NCBI GenBank assembly: GCA_025094145.1
Contig: JALLLS010000001.1
Span: 124,001 to 188,000, forward strand
Source of the DNA: Spinellus fusiger
Lineage: Eukaryota > Mucoromycota > Mucoromycetes > Mucorales > Phycomycetaceae
Direction: 5' to 3'
DNA: 64,000 nt
Both the position numbers and the translations under genes were made by a program. Under the pieces are notes generated by a model. That model saw nothing but the letters and a program-made list of their open reading frames with translations, was not told the origin of the DNA and ran no database searches. Shown here piece by piece: positions 33,013 to 45,044 of the stretch (its first letter is position 1; the number at the start of each line of letters is the position of its first letter).

Positions 33013-34523
33013 CAGTGGCTCTACTCTCAATATTCATTTTCCAGAAAACTAAACTTGCTTTCTTATTGGTCAAAGTTGGCTTTGTTCGTATTCAATTTTG
33101 TTTTTGTTTTTGTTTTTGACTTTTTGATTCTATTGCATTCAGACGAGTAACAGTTTTTTTTTATGAAGACCGACGAAGCAGTACTATGGATAAGCAAGGA
33201 AGAGGTAATAAACTTGGAAAAAGAAGTTGACCCTTACAACCTTAGTAATTTGATCCTGTCTCAGTATCGAGCTTTTCAAAGCCACTCTCCTACTGAAGCT
33301 ATAGGGAAGATTGACGTAAAGATGAAGGAACCAGCAGAGGCGTTATCAGAGGAAGTAACAAGTGGCAGAAAGCACAATGTGTACTATGGCAAACAAAAAT
33401 CAGCCTTCTTTTTATTATTATTATTTCAACAGAATCAAATTATGGAAGGCTACCTTTTCTGCACAGAAGGCCCAGTTTGAAATACTTACAGCATAGAAGT
33501 GAGCAAAGTGACTCGAGGAATATCTCGATTGGGATATGTATGAGAAGCAAACGAATATGTTTAATAGAAAACCTTTACAACTTCAGGAGGAGCACAAGCA
33601 ACATCTTGGTTTCTTCGATCATTATCCCTGAGCAACGAAGTATAATGCAGTAGAGAAATTGACGGAAGTATTCGATGATTTCAGCTTGAAAGGAGCCTCT
33701 ATTGGGAACTTCATTCTCAATAAATATAACCTGGCCGTGAAGAGAGCGACTGTACAGCCTTTGGAAAGAAACAGCCTTGACAATATCGAGAAGAACCACA
33801 ATAGGGTAAAGAAATGAACAGAAACCACGGATATGGTTTATCTACGAAACTGTGTCTTCATGGACGAAGCTGGTTTCAACATCAACATGACAAGCCCTAG
33901 TGATTACTCAACCAGAGGTACTCCAGCAATAGTCGGAACACTCACCACCCGTGCTGTCATACATACTATTCTGGGAGCTATAACAGCAAGTGAAATTATT
34001 GCAGTTGAAATAGAAAACCTTTGAAGGCTAAGAAAATGAAGATTGATGACAGGAAGAGAATGAGGCCTGTAGCAAAGATGTCTTGAGGAACTTTCATTAG
34101 ACACTATATGAGGTTTATCTCCAAGACACTGGATGAAATTGACAAGTTCCTTAAGATGAGCATTCTCTACGTCGTTATGAATAACACACCGATTCATACT
34201 TTGCAAGATATCACAAGGATAATTGAGGCTAGAGGATATAGAGCTATGTATCTCCTGTATTCCCCTGAGTTTAATCTAATTGAATAATTTTGGTCAATTA
34301 TCAAAGGTGCTGTCAAACAAACTTTAATTTCAGGAAGCCGAGGATTCGAAAACTAGAATTACCGAAGTTTGCAAAGGCATTAACAGAAAGACTCTTCATG
34401 ATATTGCTCAACACCCCATCAATAACTTCCAAGAATGCCTTAACAGAGAGCTACTTTAATAAACGCTTGAGGTTAAAAAACAAAAATTGAATATCAACAA
34501 AACGAACATTGGGTTGGTCACTG
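33013..34523 (+). mobile_element. Mariner-like transposon copy C, decayed
   Basis: Flanked by TA (33011-33012 and 34524-34525) with ends cagtg...cactg, though the inverted repeat beyond 5 bp is poor. The transposase remnant has FMDEAGFNINM (first Asp block, about 33857), HTILGAITASE, FISKTLDEIDKF, VMNNTPIHTLQD (second Asp now Asn) and SPEFNLIE (third acidic block). Many stops and frameshifts. Same superfamily as copies A and B. Confidence 0.68.
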
Positions 34524-34525
34524 TA

Positions 34526-35774
34526 GAGTGCCAATTGACGCTTTTGGAAATTCAAAGAGTAGAAATAACCTCTTCAGTAGAGGGTCTTTCTACTCTCAAT
34601 GGACAGTATTCTATTGTTATTTGTTTGTCTGTTTTTTGAACTAAAATAAGTTGGGGTGAAGAGGTAGTGTAGAGTCAACCAAAGAGAACCGCCTTCTCAA
34701 TCAAGATGTGACTGTGAGGGAAAGGACAATCACAGAAGAACAAGTGTATCATGGCATACACATTGTGGTATGATCGTAAAATTATATAACTGGAAGATAA
34801 AGACAATAATAAATGTTTGTTCGTTTTTTGATCTTTAAAGTGGTTGTGGTTGTTAGTCAAGTTCTTTCAGTAGACGTCCGTAAAGTCAGAGCCGTAACTC
34901 CTTAATGCTATTGCCCGTATCTGTCTGAAAATCATCTCACTGTTGGCATTCTTTCGAATCACAAGAATCAGAAGCGTTCTGTTGTTCTCGTTTATTTTAT
35001 ACTTGTTAAGTACCTTTCTAGTATGCTTAGCTCTTCAAAGTAGTTGTGTTCTAGACAACTCTTTCACAAGCTCTACTAGTCTCTTTTATCTTAGTGCCCC
35101 TTATCACGGTATTTATTATGGTATCAGAAATAGACTAATACTTTTACCTCTGTAATACCGCTCAAATATTTAAAACATGGTTACCACAGAAGGGTTAGAT
35201 ACACTCACATCATTATCAGTAAATACATAATATTAACTCTTAGGTTATATTTTAAGGATTTTATCAATGCTATCATTTCCCAACCACTACACTACAATAT
35301 ACTTTTCAGCCTTGAGCTTTGGGGATTTGATAATTGAATCTTTATTTTCTTGTATATAAAGAAATATTTATCTTTCAAATGACTACCAGAATTATCAAAG
35401 CAACGACAACACAATCACCATCACCACGACACCATTCAAACTCGATCTATTGTTTGTTGCATTCAAATCGATAGGCTTAATATACATATATGAGTGAATA
35501 CTGCTGTTAATCAGTTGAACATACCAGCTAATACTTATAATGCCATTATATTGCTTCACATTCCTAAAAAAATCAAGATAGAAAGACTCTATACAATTAC
35601 ACGATAGAGTTGAGTCTAAGGTATGAATCATTCATCCTTAACTATTCCTTCAATAAGGAAATGTACAAGATAGGGAATTATCAGAGGATTGCGCACACAA
35701 TATCTATTTGCTGTTGAAGGAATATTCAAGGGTGATACTCATAGTTCTTTGTTATGATTTTACAACCTGAAGTA
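34526..35774. other. Intergenic, nothing recognised
   Basis: 1.25 kb of AT-rich DNA between two transposon remnants. Short open frames only. Possibly older transposon debris, not identifiable by eye. Confidence 0.45.
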
Positions 35775-35776
35775 TA

Positions 35777-36977
35777 CAGCCACGCCCAATTGAATTTAAT
35801 ACTCCTGAAAATAAATTTCAGGACAAAGTAGATAAGACCTGTTCAACATCAAATAAAACACTTCAAATTTGAGCTAGAAGCTCTAAACTTTAGTAAACCA
35901 AAGGTCAACATCTTTAATTATCGAGAATAATATAATAATAGCAATAATTAGTATTTTGTATGGCCTTCTTGGGCATCAATGACTGTCTGGCATCTATCTG
36001 TCATACTCTGAACTTATCACTGTGCAAGTTTAACACCATCTCCCTCCTACTCTTCTTTCTTCAATTCGTTTTTCCAAGGCCCACCAGACATGTTCAACTG
36101 GGTACAAGTATGGTATTTGTGAGGGCCAGTAATCAAAGTACCCTGATTTGATATGTCTCTTTCCACTATATAGTATAGGCCCCAGTATGACAGCTAGCAC
36201 TCATTTATCATAACAGAAGTTATTTGTTCTATTTCTGATGTAATTCCATGAACCAAGGATGGAACTTACCAGCCATAATTTTGATGTATTTGTCTTAGTT
36301 TTTAGTGCCTTAACAAAGACTAATGGACCAAATCCATTAGCCCAGAAACAGCTCCAAAGCATGACACTTCTCCACTGTTTGTTTGTTTGTTTGTTTGTTT
36401 GTTTGTTTGTTTGTTTGTTTGTTTGTTTAATTGAAATGTTCCTTAGCCTAACAAAGCCATCTTTCCTTGTGTTTTGCAGTTAAGGATAGCTTGTAAGCTG
36501 GAGAGAAATATCCAGAAAACTAACTGCTTACAGTAGCTGATAAGGGTGTTTATACATATATCAATCTCAAACTTTGATAGTTCTAATTTCAGCTAATCGT
36601 ATGAGGCACATGGATCCTTTCTGATGAACTTTGCCAAGTGTCTGAGATTCCTCTCATTTACTTTTTTGGGGTTTTCCATGACTCTTTAAACGTAATAATA
36701 ATCTATGTTCTTTGATATTTATAATATTATTTTGAACTGTGGGCTTATCCATCTCAACTACGTTTGCGATGACAGTCAACTTTAATCCAGTCTTCAACAG
36801 GTAATAATTGACCCATAGCTTTTTATCTTCTGTTTTATTATATTCTCCACAAGTGTGAGTTTCTGAAAATATATCTGACATGTTGTGTTGGTTTAACACT
36901 ATTTAGAAGAATTTTATACAAGAATGTTTTTTTTTATTCAATTTTCGGCAAGTATTAAATTCAATTAAGTGTGTCTG
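35777..36977 (-). mobile_element. Tc1-like transposon copy E, heavily decayed
   Basis: Inverted terminal repeats share caattgaatttaatact on the left and its near-complement on the right. The left flank is TA (35775-35776); the right flank is CA, a likely mutated TA. On the minus strand, 36899-36654 reads LTVIANVVEMDKPTVQNNI...GKPQKSK, a Tc1 paired-like DNA-binding segment. The catalytic end survives near 36100-35950 as PVEHVWWALEKRI in shifting frames. A GTTT microsatellite has expanded inside. Confidence 0.68.
36376..36429. repeat. GTTT tetranucleotide microsatellite
   Basis: About twelve uninterrupted tttg units within transposon copy E. Directly seen. Confidence 0.95.
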
Positions 36978-37268
36978 CACTTCAAACACTGTGGGCTTAA
37001 GGATAACACCTTATGTTAAACAATATAACCTTCAAGGCCTATGTTGTCTTCCTACAAAAAAAAAGTTAAACAATAAATGCAGTGGCCGAGTTGTAATATT
37101 AGCTTTATTTCTTCCTTTTATATCCAACTTTATAGCGTTTAATTGCAGTCAATAGTCATTGCTAAGATAGGCAAGTAGAGTTTGAAATTGTGAATTTAGA
37201 CAGCAAAAAGTCATTTTCAAATATATTAGCCAATCAGAGATAAAGTGTAATCTTATTCTCCATGTATT
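36978..37268. other. Short spacer between two Tc1 remnants
   Basis: 291 bp, AT-rich, no feature seen. Confidence 0.5.
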
Positions 37269-37270
37269 TA

Positions 37271-38135
37271 CAGTACTATGTAATAAGTGACTAAACAAAA
37301 GATAAATTTCTATTTTTTACTCTTCAAAAATAAAATAGAGGTCTTTTCTTTTCTTTTCTAACATATTCAAAAAATGACTTCAAGCAATGAAAATCAGCCA
37401 ATTCTTATTCAAGAACATAAAGATAGTCCCATCAAAAGAAGAGAATATGATATGTTTATTAGAGGTCAAATCATAGGACAATGAAGAAGACATGCTATTT
37501 ATCAAGAGATTTCTGACGATCTTGACATCCCAAAGAGCACAGTGGGCAGGATCGTCCTATTGTATAAAAAATAAAGGCACAATCCAACTCAAAATTCATA
37601 CAGAAAGACCTAAAAAGGTTTCATCTACTTCAAAACTGGCTATCGTTTTGTCTATTTGCAGAAACCCTATGCAAACAATTGCATATCATTTGAAAAATAT
37701 GAATGATACAGGCGTGGGTGTTTTCCGTAGCACATTTCTAAAAATACATGAATGAACTCGGAATTATTTCATGCTCACTATCAAGACTACCTGATATGTC
37801 ACTTACTCAAAAGCATGACCAATGCAAAACAGCTTGAACGATGCTTGTGTAGTGGGTGGGAGAAGATGCCAAATGAATTTCTGGAAAATTTAGTGGATAG
37901 AATGCCAAGGGGATGCTTTGCTGTGATGAAGAATAAAAGTTTTACTACAAAGTACTGAGCAATATAATTATAATGAGGATGTAGATAATCATCTAAAAAA
38001 CAACTATTCTAAATCTTGTGTTATTCCATTAACCTTTTATTATGGACATCTTTGACTGATAGATATGCCTTTATTTTTCAAAAATAATAATAATAATAAT
38101 TGATTTTTTGTTTAGTAACTTATTACATAGGACTG
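37271..38135 (+). mobile_element. Tc1-like transposon copy F, internally deleted
   Basis: 865 bp with long inverted repeats: the left end cagtactatgtaataagt and the complement of the right end (cagtcctatgtaataagt) match for about 36 bp with few differences. TA at 37269-37270 and 38136-38137. The remnant from 37374 contains a DNA-binding segment (RGQIIGQ, ISDDLDIPKSTVGRIVLLYK). No catalytic triad remains. Confidence 0.75.
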
Positions 38136-38172
38136 TACTTCTATATCCCAAAAATCTTTGGGTGTGAATACA

Positions 38173-38672
38173 TTTTAATGTATTTTATTTTTATTTTGGG
38201 TGTAGATGCTATTCATGCATTGAGCATGTTAGTCACTCTATGATATTGTTTGAAAATTGAGATATACGTATAGACACTCTGAATACACAAGTGAAAAAGA
38301 AATCCAGAGGAGTGAGAGACAGAAGGATATATGAACATAAAACCTCAAATGAGGGGAAATTAAGTGGAGATGACAGTAAATGATAGCAAAGAACGGACAT
38401 CCAGAAGGCCATAAATTCAGTAAGAAAAACAGGACACCAAAAAGATAACCGTCATCCTGTGGCGATTCGAGGTTCAACAAGGGATACCTAAAGCAACCCG
38501 GAAAATTCTAAAAGCACAGATATAACAGCTATACTAGCAGCTTTTGGTTTTGCTAAACTAGTTAATATTGGATGGTAGGGGAAAAATTAGAGGAAATTTA
38601 AGGATAAAGAGTTTGTTGTAGGAGGAGTCTTTGCACTCTATGGAGGGGTTGGTGTTGACGTTCCCGCTCAAC
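38173..38672 (-). mobile_element. LINE 3'-end fragment c (5'-truncated)
   Basis: Minus-strand copy of the LINE 3' UTR and last coding bases (gttgagcgggaac, gaggttttatgttc, cacccaaaataaaaat). Flanked by a 13-bp duplication with two mismatches, gggtgtgaataca (38160-38172) and gagtgtaaataca (38673-38685). The right copy ends on TA plus the first two bases of Tc1 copy 2. Confidence 0.72.
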
Positions 38673-38683
38673 GAGTGTAAATA

Positions 38684-40031
38684 CAATGACTTGCTAAAAT
38701 CTTAGGTATATTTCAAATCTAGACGATAGTTTCACCATTAAAAAATTATTAAACACTTTTCATTTATCACTTCTTCACTATAATGTCTACCTTATCTAAC
38801 AACACTGAAAGCCCTATGAGATCTCTTTAAAACAAGGAAAAAATAGTGACGACTATGATCATTGTTTCATTACTCACGAGACCATCGTAAATGGTATAAC
38901 TCATGTTAGCATTTCTTCTAGGTTTGGAATTAGTAGGCAGTATATTTCCCGTATTGTAAAGAGATACAAGGAAACTGAATGTTTAAAGACCAAAAAAAAA
39001 ATCACTGAGAGTAAGCCTCTTCTTAAATATAAGTACGAGAAAGAAGTTGTATGCAAATTGGAAAGGGATTCATTCCAAGCAATGTATCAACTTCATAAGC
39101 AGATGACCACCAAAGTGTGTATGAACACTTTCAGAAAGATGATGAAGAAGCTTGACCTGTTCTCTTTCAGGGTGGTTAGAAAACCTTCTCTCAGCATTAA
39201 ACACAATAAGTTGAGACTTGCCTGGGCCAAGACCCACCTTCATTGGACTGAGGAAGACTGGAAGACAGTCATCTGGTCCGATGAGTCAAAGTACCAGCTG
39301 ATAAGCAACAACCACCACAACAGAGTGATACAAAGAAAGGAGGGACTAATCTCAAAGAACGTGAGGCCAACGATGAAGTTTGGTGGTAACAGTATGATGG
39401 TTTGGGTTTCTTTCTCTGGTGAAGGTGTCGGAAGGTTGGTGCCTGTGAAGGGCAGTATTGACAACAGAAGACATATCAAGATTTTGAAAGAAATCTACTG
39501 CTCTAAGCTGGATCAAATCAAGGCACCAAATCCAGAGGTAGATTTTTTTCAAGAGAACAATGCTAGCTGTCATAAAAACAAAAAGTCCAAGATGTAAAAG
39601 GTAAACGAGAACGTTGTTGCTATGAAGGAGTGGCCCTCACAAAGTCTCAACTTGAACCCCATAGATCATTTATGAGACGAACTTGACAGGGTAATTCTTA
39701 AGAGGATTTCATATAGAATTAGTCTCCAGGATTTGGAGATACTCTTGTTGGAAGAATGGGAAAAAAACCCCCAAAGATACTATAGATAACCTCATTAACA
39801 GTATACATTGGAGATGCAAGGCTGTTAGAGAAGCAAAAGGTGGCTACACCAAATGCTGAGGGCTTTACCTAAAAAACTTGTATCTATTATTCTATTAACC
39901 TTTATATTTTATCTAATTTAAAAGTACTTACTATATGTTTAATGTATGTTTTTATGACGAAGGATAAGTATTTTCTATTACAAAAGCATATCGGAATGTA
40001 AAACGATACCTAAAAAAAATTTAAGTCACTA
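38684..40031 (+). mobile_element. Tc1-like transposon copy 2
   Basis: Left end caatgactt preceded by TA (38682-38683); right end aagtcacta followed by TA (40032-40033). The ends are derived from cagtgactt. The transposase remnant (about 38783-39860) has TVIWSDESKYQL, GVGRLVPVKG, FFQENNASCHK (second Asp changed to Asn) and a decayed LNPIDHL block. LINE fragments sit at both termini. Confidence 0.8.
39058..39597 (+). pseudogene. Tc1 transposase remnant (copy 2)
   Basis: Open frame of 179 codons homologous to the central part of the Tc1 transposase in copies 1 and 3. ENN replaces the EDN of copies 1 and 3 at the second catalytic residue. Stops interrupt both sides. Confidence 0.75.
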
Positions 40032-40043
40032 TAGCTATCTTGA

Positions 40044-40829
40044 GGTCACCCTTTGGCTAACAGGGACCACTTCCTCACATGCACATTCGTTGACCATGAA
40101 CGCTCCACATTCTTGTTCTTCCTAGCTCCTGCACCACCACACGACGTTCATCCAATTGACTATTGTCTAAATCTTTTGCCGCGCACGGTTAAGTCTTTTG
40201 TTAAATGGCAAGATCTCTGGCCCAGTTTGTTAATACTGCTGCAAGCCATTGATCGAGCCACGTCTACTCGAGACTTTAAGGTAGAGCCATCAGCTGGTAG
40301 CTTGCTCATTGAGGCTGCTGATGGGTGTGTTGAGCGGGAACGCAAACACCGCCATAGAGTGCAAAGACTCCTTCAACAACAGATGCTGTATCCTCACTTT
40401 TCCTCGGATCTCTCCTCTACCACCCATTCTTAACCCATTTAGCAAAGCCAGAAGCTGTTAGGGTAGTTGCTACATATATTCTCAGGATTGTCCGAGTTGC
40501 TCTAAATATCCCTCGTTGGATTTCAGATTACCATAGGATCATGGTTATCTTTTTGGTGTTCTGGTTTCCTTGCTGACTTTATGGCCTTTTGGACGTTTAT
40601 TCTTAATTATCATTTACTGTCATTTCTCATTTTTCAGAATCTTTCCCTCATTTGAGGTTTTTTGTTTCTCTATCCTTCTGTCTTTCATTCATTTTTCATT
40701 ATTATTTTTCACTTTTGTATTTGATGTGTTTATATGTTTATTCTTATTTTTCAAACGATCTCACAGGGTGGCTAATATGCTCAATGCGCGAATAGCAAAC
40801 TACACCCAAAAATAAAACAATACTTTGAA
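40044..40829 (+). mobile_element. LINE 3'-end copy b with perfect 15-bp duplication
   Basis: Starts within the C-terminal part of ORF2. After HFLTCTFVDHERSTFL it reads HPIDYCLNLLPRTVKSFVKW as in the LINE at 46204, and it continues through the stop near 40431 into the 3' UTR ending aatactttgaa. The flanks are an exact duplication, ctatagctatcttga, at 40029-40043 and 40830-40844. The left copy begins with the last three bases of Tc1 copy 2. 5' truncation is typical of target-primed reverse transcription. Confidence 0.9.
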
Positions 40830-40844
40830 CTATAGCTATCTTGA

Positions 40845-41277
40845 TTATGCTGTTGTGTACTTGTTGATAAAAACTAAGAATCTCGCCTCTTAGATAATGA
40901 AAAAACATTGAGAAAATCTATAATTATGATATATTTAATTTTGGTATAATTCTATGTAAAATAAACTTATTGTTATCAGATATAAAAGATAGTTAAACTA
41001 AGCACTGAATTTCAATTAAAATCAGAGGTTAGCTTCAGTTACTTTATATTATGGTGTGTATAACACGTCTAATATATTATTGTTGGCCCATTCTGTTTGT
41101 GTTAAAGTGTAGCTATTTTCTAGAAAAACTTCACTTATAAAGAGATAATAAATATGATAGTTATAGCATATTTATACAAACAGTAGATTACATTACCAAC
41201 TAAAGAGCAAACAACCAGATTTATGACATTTAGGTCATTTAGCAAAAGTTTGCTTAAATGATCTTTTCCCGGCTTCC
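40845..41277. other. Intergenic, nothing recognised
   Basis: AT-rich stretch between LINE copy b and a solo LTR. No gene seen. Confidence 0.45.
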
Positions 41278-41527
41278 TGTAAGGATCAGGGGAAAGACAG
41301 GGAAAAGGAAGCAGAGGTACTAATTGTTGTGCATCAGGAATAGGTAGGAGGAACAAGAAAAGACAAGGACAGAGTGCAGGTAGAAAACAGATATCAGGAT
41401 ATCGTTTTATTTAAACAATAAGTCGAGTATTTATACAAGAGTGTTCTATACTGCGATCTAATTCTATATTATTTAATAAACAATCTAATGGTTATAACAA
41501 AAAGCCAAGAACAAACTAGTCATTACA
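41278..41527 (-). mobile_element. Solo LTR, 250 bp, family 1
   Basis: Begins tgtaaggatcag and ends tagtcattaca, i.e. TGTAA...TTACA termini, with a 5-bp target duplication cttcc at 41273-41277 and 41528-41532. Read on the minus strand it has gtataaatact (TATA-like), aataaaac (poly(A) signal) and a pyrimidine-rich 3' part. It matches the 379-bp LTR at 56606. Confidence 0.85.
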
Positions 41528-41532
41528 CTTCC

Positions 41533-42935
41533 ACTTCACAGGTAAAATAGCATTGTCAACATTCCTATCTATATTTGAGTAAGCTTGTTAATTACTATTG
41601 TTTTTTATATATAAAAACAAAGCTCATTTTCTATATCACATTGTTGTGAAAGCATTTTTTGCAAAAGAAAAGGATTTTTTCACTGATACTATCACTAATA
41701 GAATCCATTTTTTTTTGGTTGGATGTTACCATCACCTTTATCTTCACCCTCAACAGTCAGAAACTGAAAATCAATACCTTACAAACTGCAAATTGATCAA
41801 TAAAACCCTGTGAATTGGTACTGTGATCACTGTACTGTATCAAATGATGGTTTAAATAGCGTTGTAATAGATAGGCAAGATTGACTATATGTTGGCTTGA
41901 AATTTAATAAGACAATGAGAAGTTCAAGATGAAATAGCTTGTCTCAAGACTAGCATTTCATAATAAATATTATGTATATGAAACATATAATATACCTCTT
42001 AAATAAACAATCATTTTCCTTTGTATCTTCTGAATCGTATTGTAGAGGCTAAGCTTGCTCTAAACATTGAAACATATAGCACTTTCTATTTCTTTTCTTA
42101 TTTTCTATTTTCACAATCTCTTTTTCTATCTCTGTAACACTACCTATAGTGTTACATACTTTTTTGTTTTGTTTTCTATCACCATTATTGGTGAACACTC
42201 TTTAGTCTCTGTTACCAGTCTTTCTGACCATACAGAAAGACTGATCTGTTAACTAGATTCCTCAAATCCCTTTTTTGTGTGTGGTCTTTGTGTTATCAGC
42301 CTTACCATCTCGATCCCTATATGCCTATTGGATCTATCACTGCCTCAAATTACAACATGTTAAAAAGTCGACGCTAATTAACTATAAAAAGACTGCCATT
42401 TGATACTGTAAGCACTGTATACACCAGGAGAACCTATTATAGTAATTCCATATGTGTAGAATATAGAATAGCATAAATAGTGAGAACAGATGCACCCTTT
42501 GCATCTTCGAGAAATATACTCTTTTAAAACCAAGTAGCACCATTTACTCAAGGATTCTTAACACACACTATCCAATTAGACACTCAAGATAAGAATCGTC
42601 ATATTGGGACGACTACTAAGTTTAGCTCCATTAACCTTTTATTAGTAGTAGTAGTAGTCCATGACTTATAGTGATCCGCTTTAATATAATCTGGTAGAAG
42701 AACATGAGAGTATAAATACTTTTGTATCGGCTAAAGAATATTCTACACAATGGTATTTAAACTGTATTTGTATTCCATTGGAAGAGTGTGACTCTTGGAA
42801 AATAGGTCCAGCGTATCAAGAAATGTAGTTTTGATTATCACATGACGTAGATGTGACTATTAACAAAGGGTTGCTTGAATTCCAGGCAATGTACGCGCAA
42901 AAGACTATGGCTCATTTTACCCTCTTTGGCTTGTT
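41533..42935. other. Intergenic region upstream of the polyglutamine gene
   Basis: 1.4 kb, AT-rich. Near the gene there is a TATA-like gtataaatac (about 42710) and cacatgacgtag near 42840, a CRE/ATF-like core. No ORF supported. Confidence 0.4.
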
Positions 42936-43283
42936 ATGAATCATCAATCCAACTCTATTCTTGATTCCTATGAATCTACCGACAATGCACTGATGGATTC
43001 ATTTAAAGCAGCTGCACTAAAAGTCACCACTCTATACAAAGACTCTTTGGTGCAAAACAGAAAAGCTTATGCTGCTGGCTATCAGCAGGCACTCCAAGAT
43101 CTTTATGGATTCATTACTTCTCACCCTAATACGAGCATATCTCAGCAAGACCCTTTTAAAAATCATGCCATCGAGAATGGGTCAATCCCAGTTCAGGATC
43201 TACTAGAATTTGCTCGAGATAGAAACACACAGCTTACTTTGGAGATGGGTTTGCATGACACTATGATGCCAGTACCACCTCCC

Positions 43284-43357
<74 letters not shown>

Positions 43358-43895
43358 GCAACAGCAGCAGGCACACCAGCAACAGCAGGCACACCAGCAG
43401 CAGCAACAGCAGCAACAACAAGCACAACCATCCCCAATACAGAGTCAAGCACAGTCATTAGTGATGAACCATACTACCTCTACTACTGCAGTAGATGAGC
43501 AACGAATGGAGACTAATATACCCAAGCTATCTCAATCATTTGGTCATAATCAACCCTCTCACACCATCTTTGCTTCTGAAGCTAATACACCCCACCATGA
43601 AACAGGCCCTGTACAGTATTATGAAGGCGGTACACTTCCCAACCCTTTCCAAATAGATTCCAATCCACAATTCACCTTTTCAATCCCTCATAATGCATCC
43701 ACTCTAAGAACCACATATTCTCCAGCTACTCACACTTATGACACTGGTCACTATCCTGAATCTCTGTCTGATAATTTCAAGCGACGTTTTACACCTTCAG
43801 ACTTTTCGTTCATGGGGAGATCGCTAAGCAATATGAACATCGATGCTTGGTGTGAACCACCCCATAAAAGAGGAAGATCAAAGCGGGAAGATTAA
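42936..43895 (+). CDS. Glutamine-rich protein, likely nuclear, function unknown
   Basis: Single open frame of 319 codons. Residues about 25-60 form an amphipathic helical segment (AALKVTTLYKDSL...KAYAAGYQQALQDLYGFI) reminiscent of a small conserved fungal family I cannot name with certainty. Residues about 117-165 are almost pure Gln with two AHQQQQ units. The C-terminus ends with the basic KRGRSKRED and contains KRRFTPSDFSFMGRS, suggesting a nuclear localisation signal and a phosphorylated or docking motif. It is the only likely host gene in the transposon-rich half and its frame is undamaged. A transcription-related role is inference. Confidence 0.7.
43284..43428 (+). repeat. CAG/CAA repeat coding polyglutamine
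   Basis: Imperfect (cag/caa)n run with two inserted gcacac units, within the open frame above. Repeat length likely varies between strains. Confidence 0.95.
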
Positions 43896-45044
43896 GATTA
43901 AAAGAGTATGGTGTTGGTGCAGGCGTCATCAAATACACTGTTGTTCTTAAAATACCTCGCTAGTTATAGAATATATTAGCACAAACCCCTTGTATAGTAA
44001 ACAGAGGCATAGTCTCTGTTGTATTTAATCAAACATTGTACTTTTTTCTTCTTTATCTATCGCCTCTATAGCGATCTTTTATTGGGTGAATGAATCTAGA
44101 GAGATATTGGAATACATCATATGACTGGAAATGCAAAGTCTGGTCAATATAATGAACACTCTTCTACTTCATAATAAGGCTGAATATTTAGAGCAAGATA
44201 TATACTTTTTACTTTTATTCACATGTCTTATTGTAATGTGAAGCTTTTTTTTATGATTTCTACTTCTTATCCTGTATCTATTATGAAAGATCCAGGCATT
44301 GTGTTCTACATATAATGTATTACCTCTTAAGAAGCATCTATATCAAAAGAACATCTCATTAACGAGATAAAAAGTATTCATGGGTCAGAAATGGTTGTGC
44401 AAGCACATTAAAATGCCAAAAACATCATAGCTTCTCATGAAAGGCTTATGGTGAAGAGAGAAATATATAGATCTATCTATATTTCTTGCTAAAACAAGAT
44501 ATGTGGAAATTGGATAATAATAGGTCAGATCACAAATATTCTGCAGTTATACATATCAACATGAATAAAATGAAAAGCTCTAAATTCTTTAGACGATCTT
44601 CCTATAGGTAGTACTAAAAGGTATTTGTTGGCGATTATATGAAAATATCTCAATAAACTTCATTATGTTTCAAGGATCTGTAGTATTAGTTTATTTTCTT
44701 ACTGGGATAACAGCTTCATCTATTAAATCCCTTCCCAATCTCTACACAAGAGTAAGCCGACTCATCAATTACTGTCATCTATTTTTATTTGCTTCCCCGC
44801 TGATCTTTCTCTATCGTCGGGTGTTTTCCCCTTTTGTCTTTCCTTTTACGGTCTATTGTTGATGATCTCTATTGACAGCAAATCTATTAATTTAACAATT
44901 AGATTCTCTTTCAGAATACTTATCCAGAGTCAATTATTCAGAAAACTGGTAAATGAATAATCTAATTCATTGAAAAATATAGGCACATTAAAGTTCTATA
45001 AATGAATGAACCTTTTTATTCTGTTCTATTTCTTCTACTGTATA
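43896..45044. other. Intergenic, nothing recognised
   Basis: 1.15 kb of AT-rich DNA between the polyglutamine gene and mariner copy B. No gene seen; a short open frame at 44665-44862 has no recognisable content. Confidence 0.45.
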
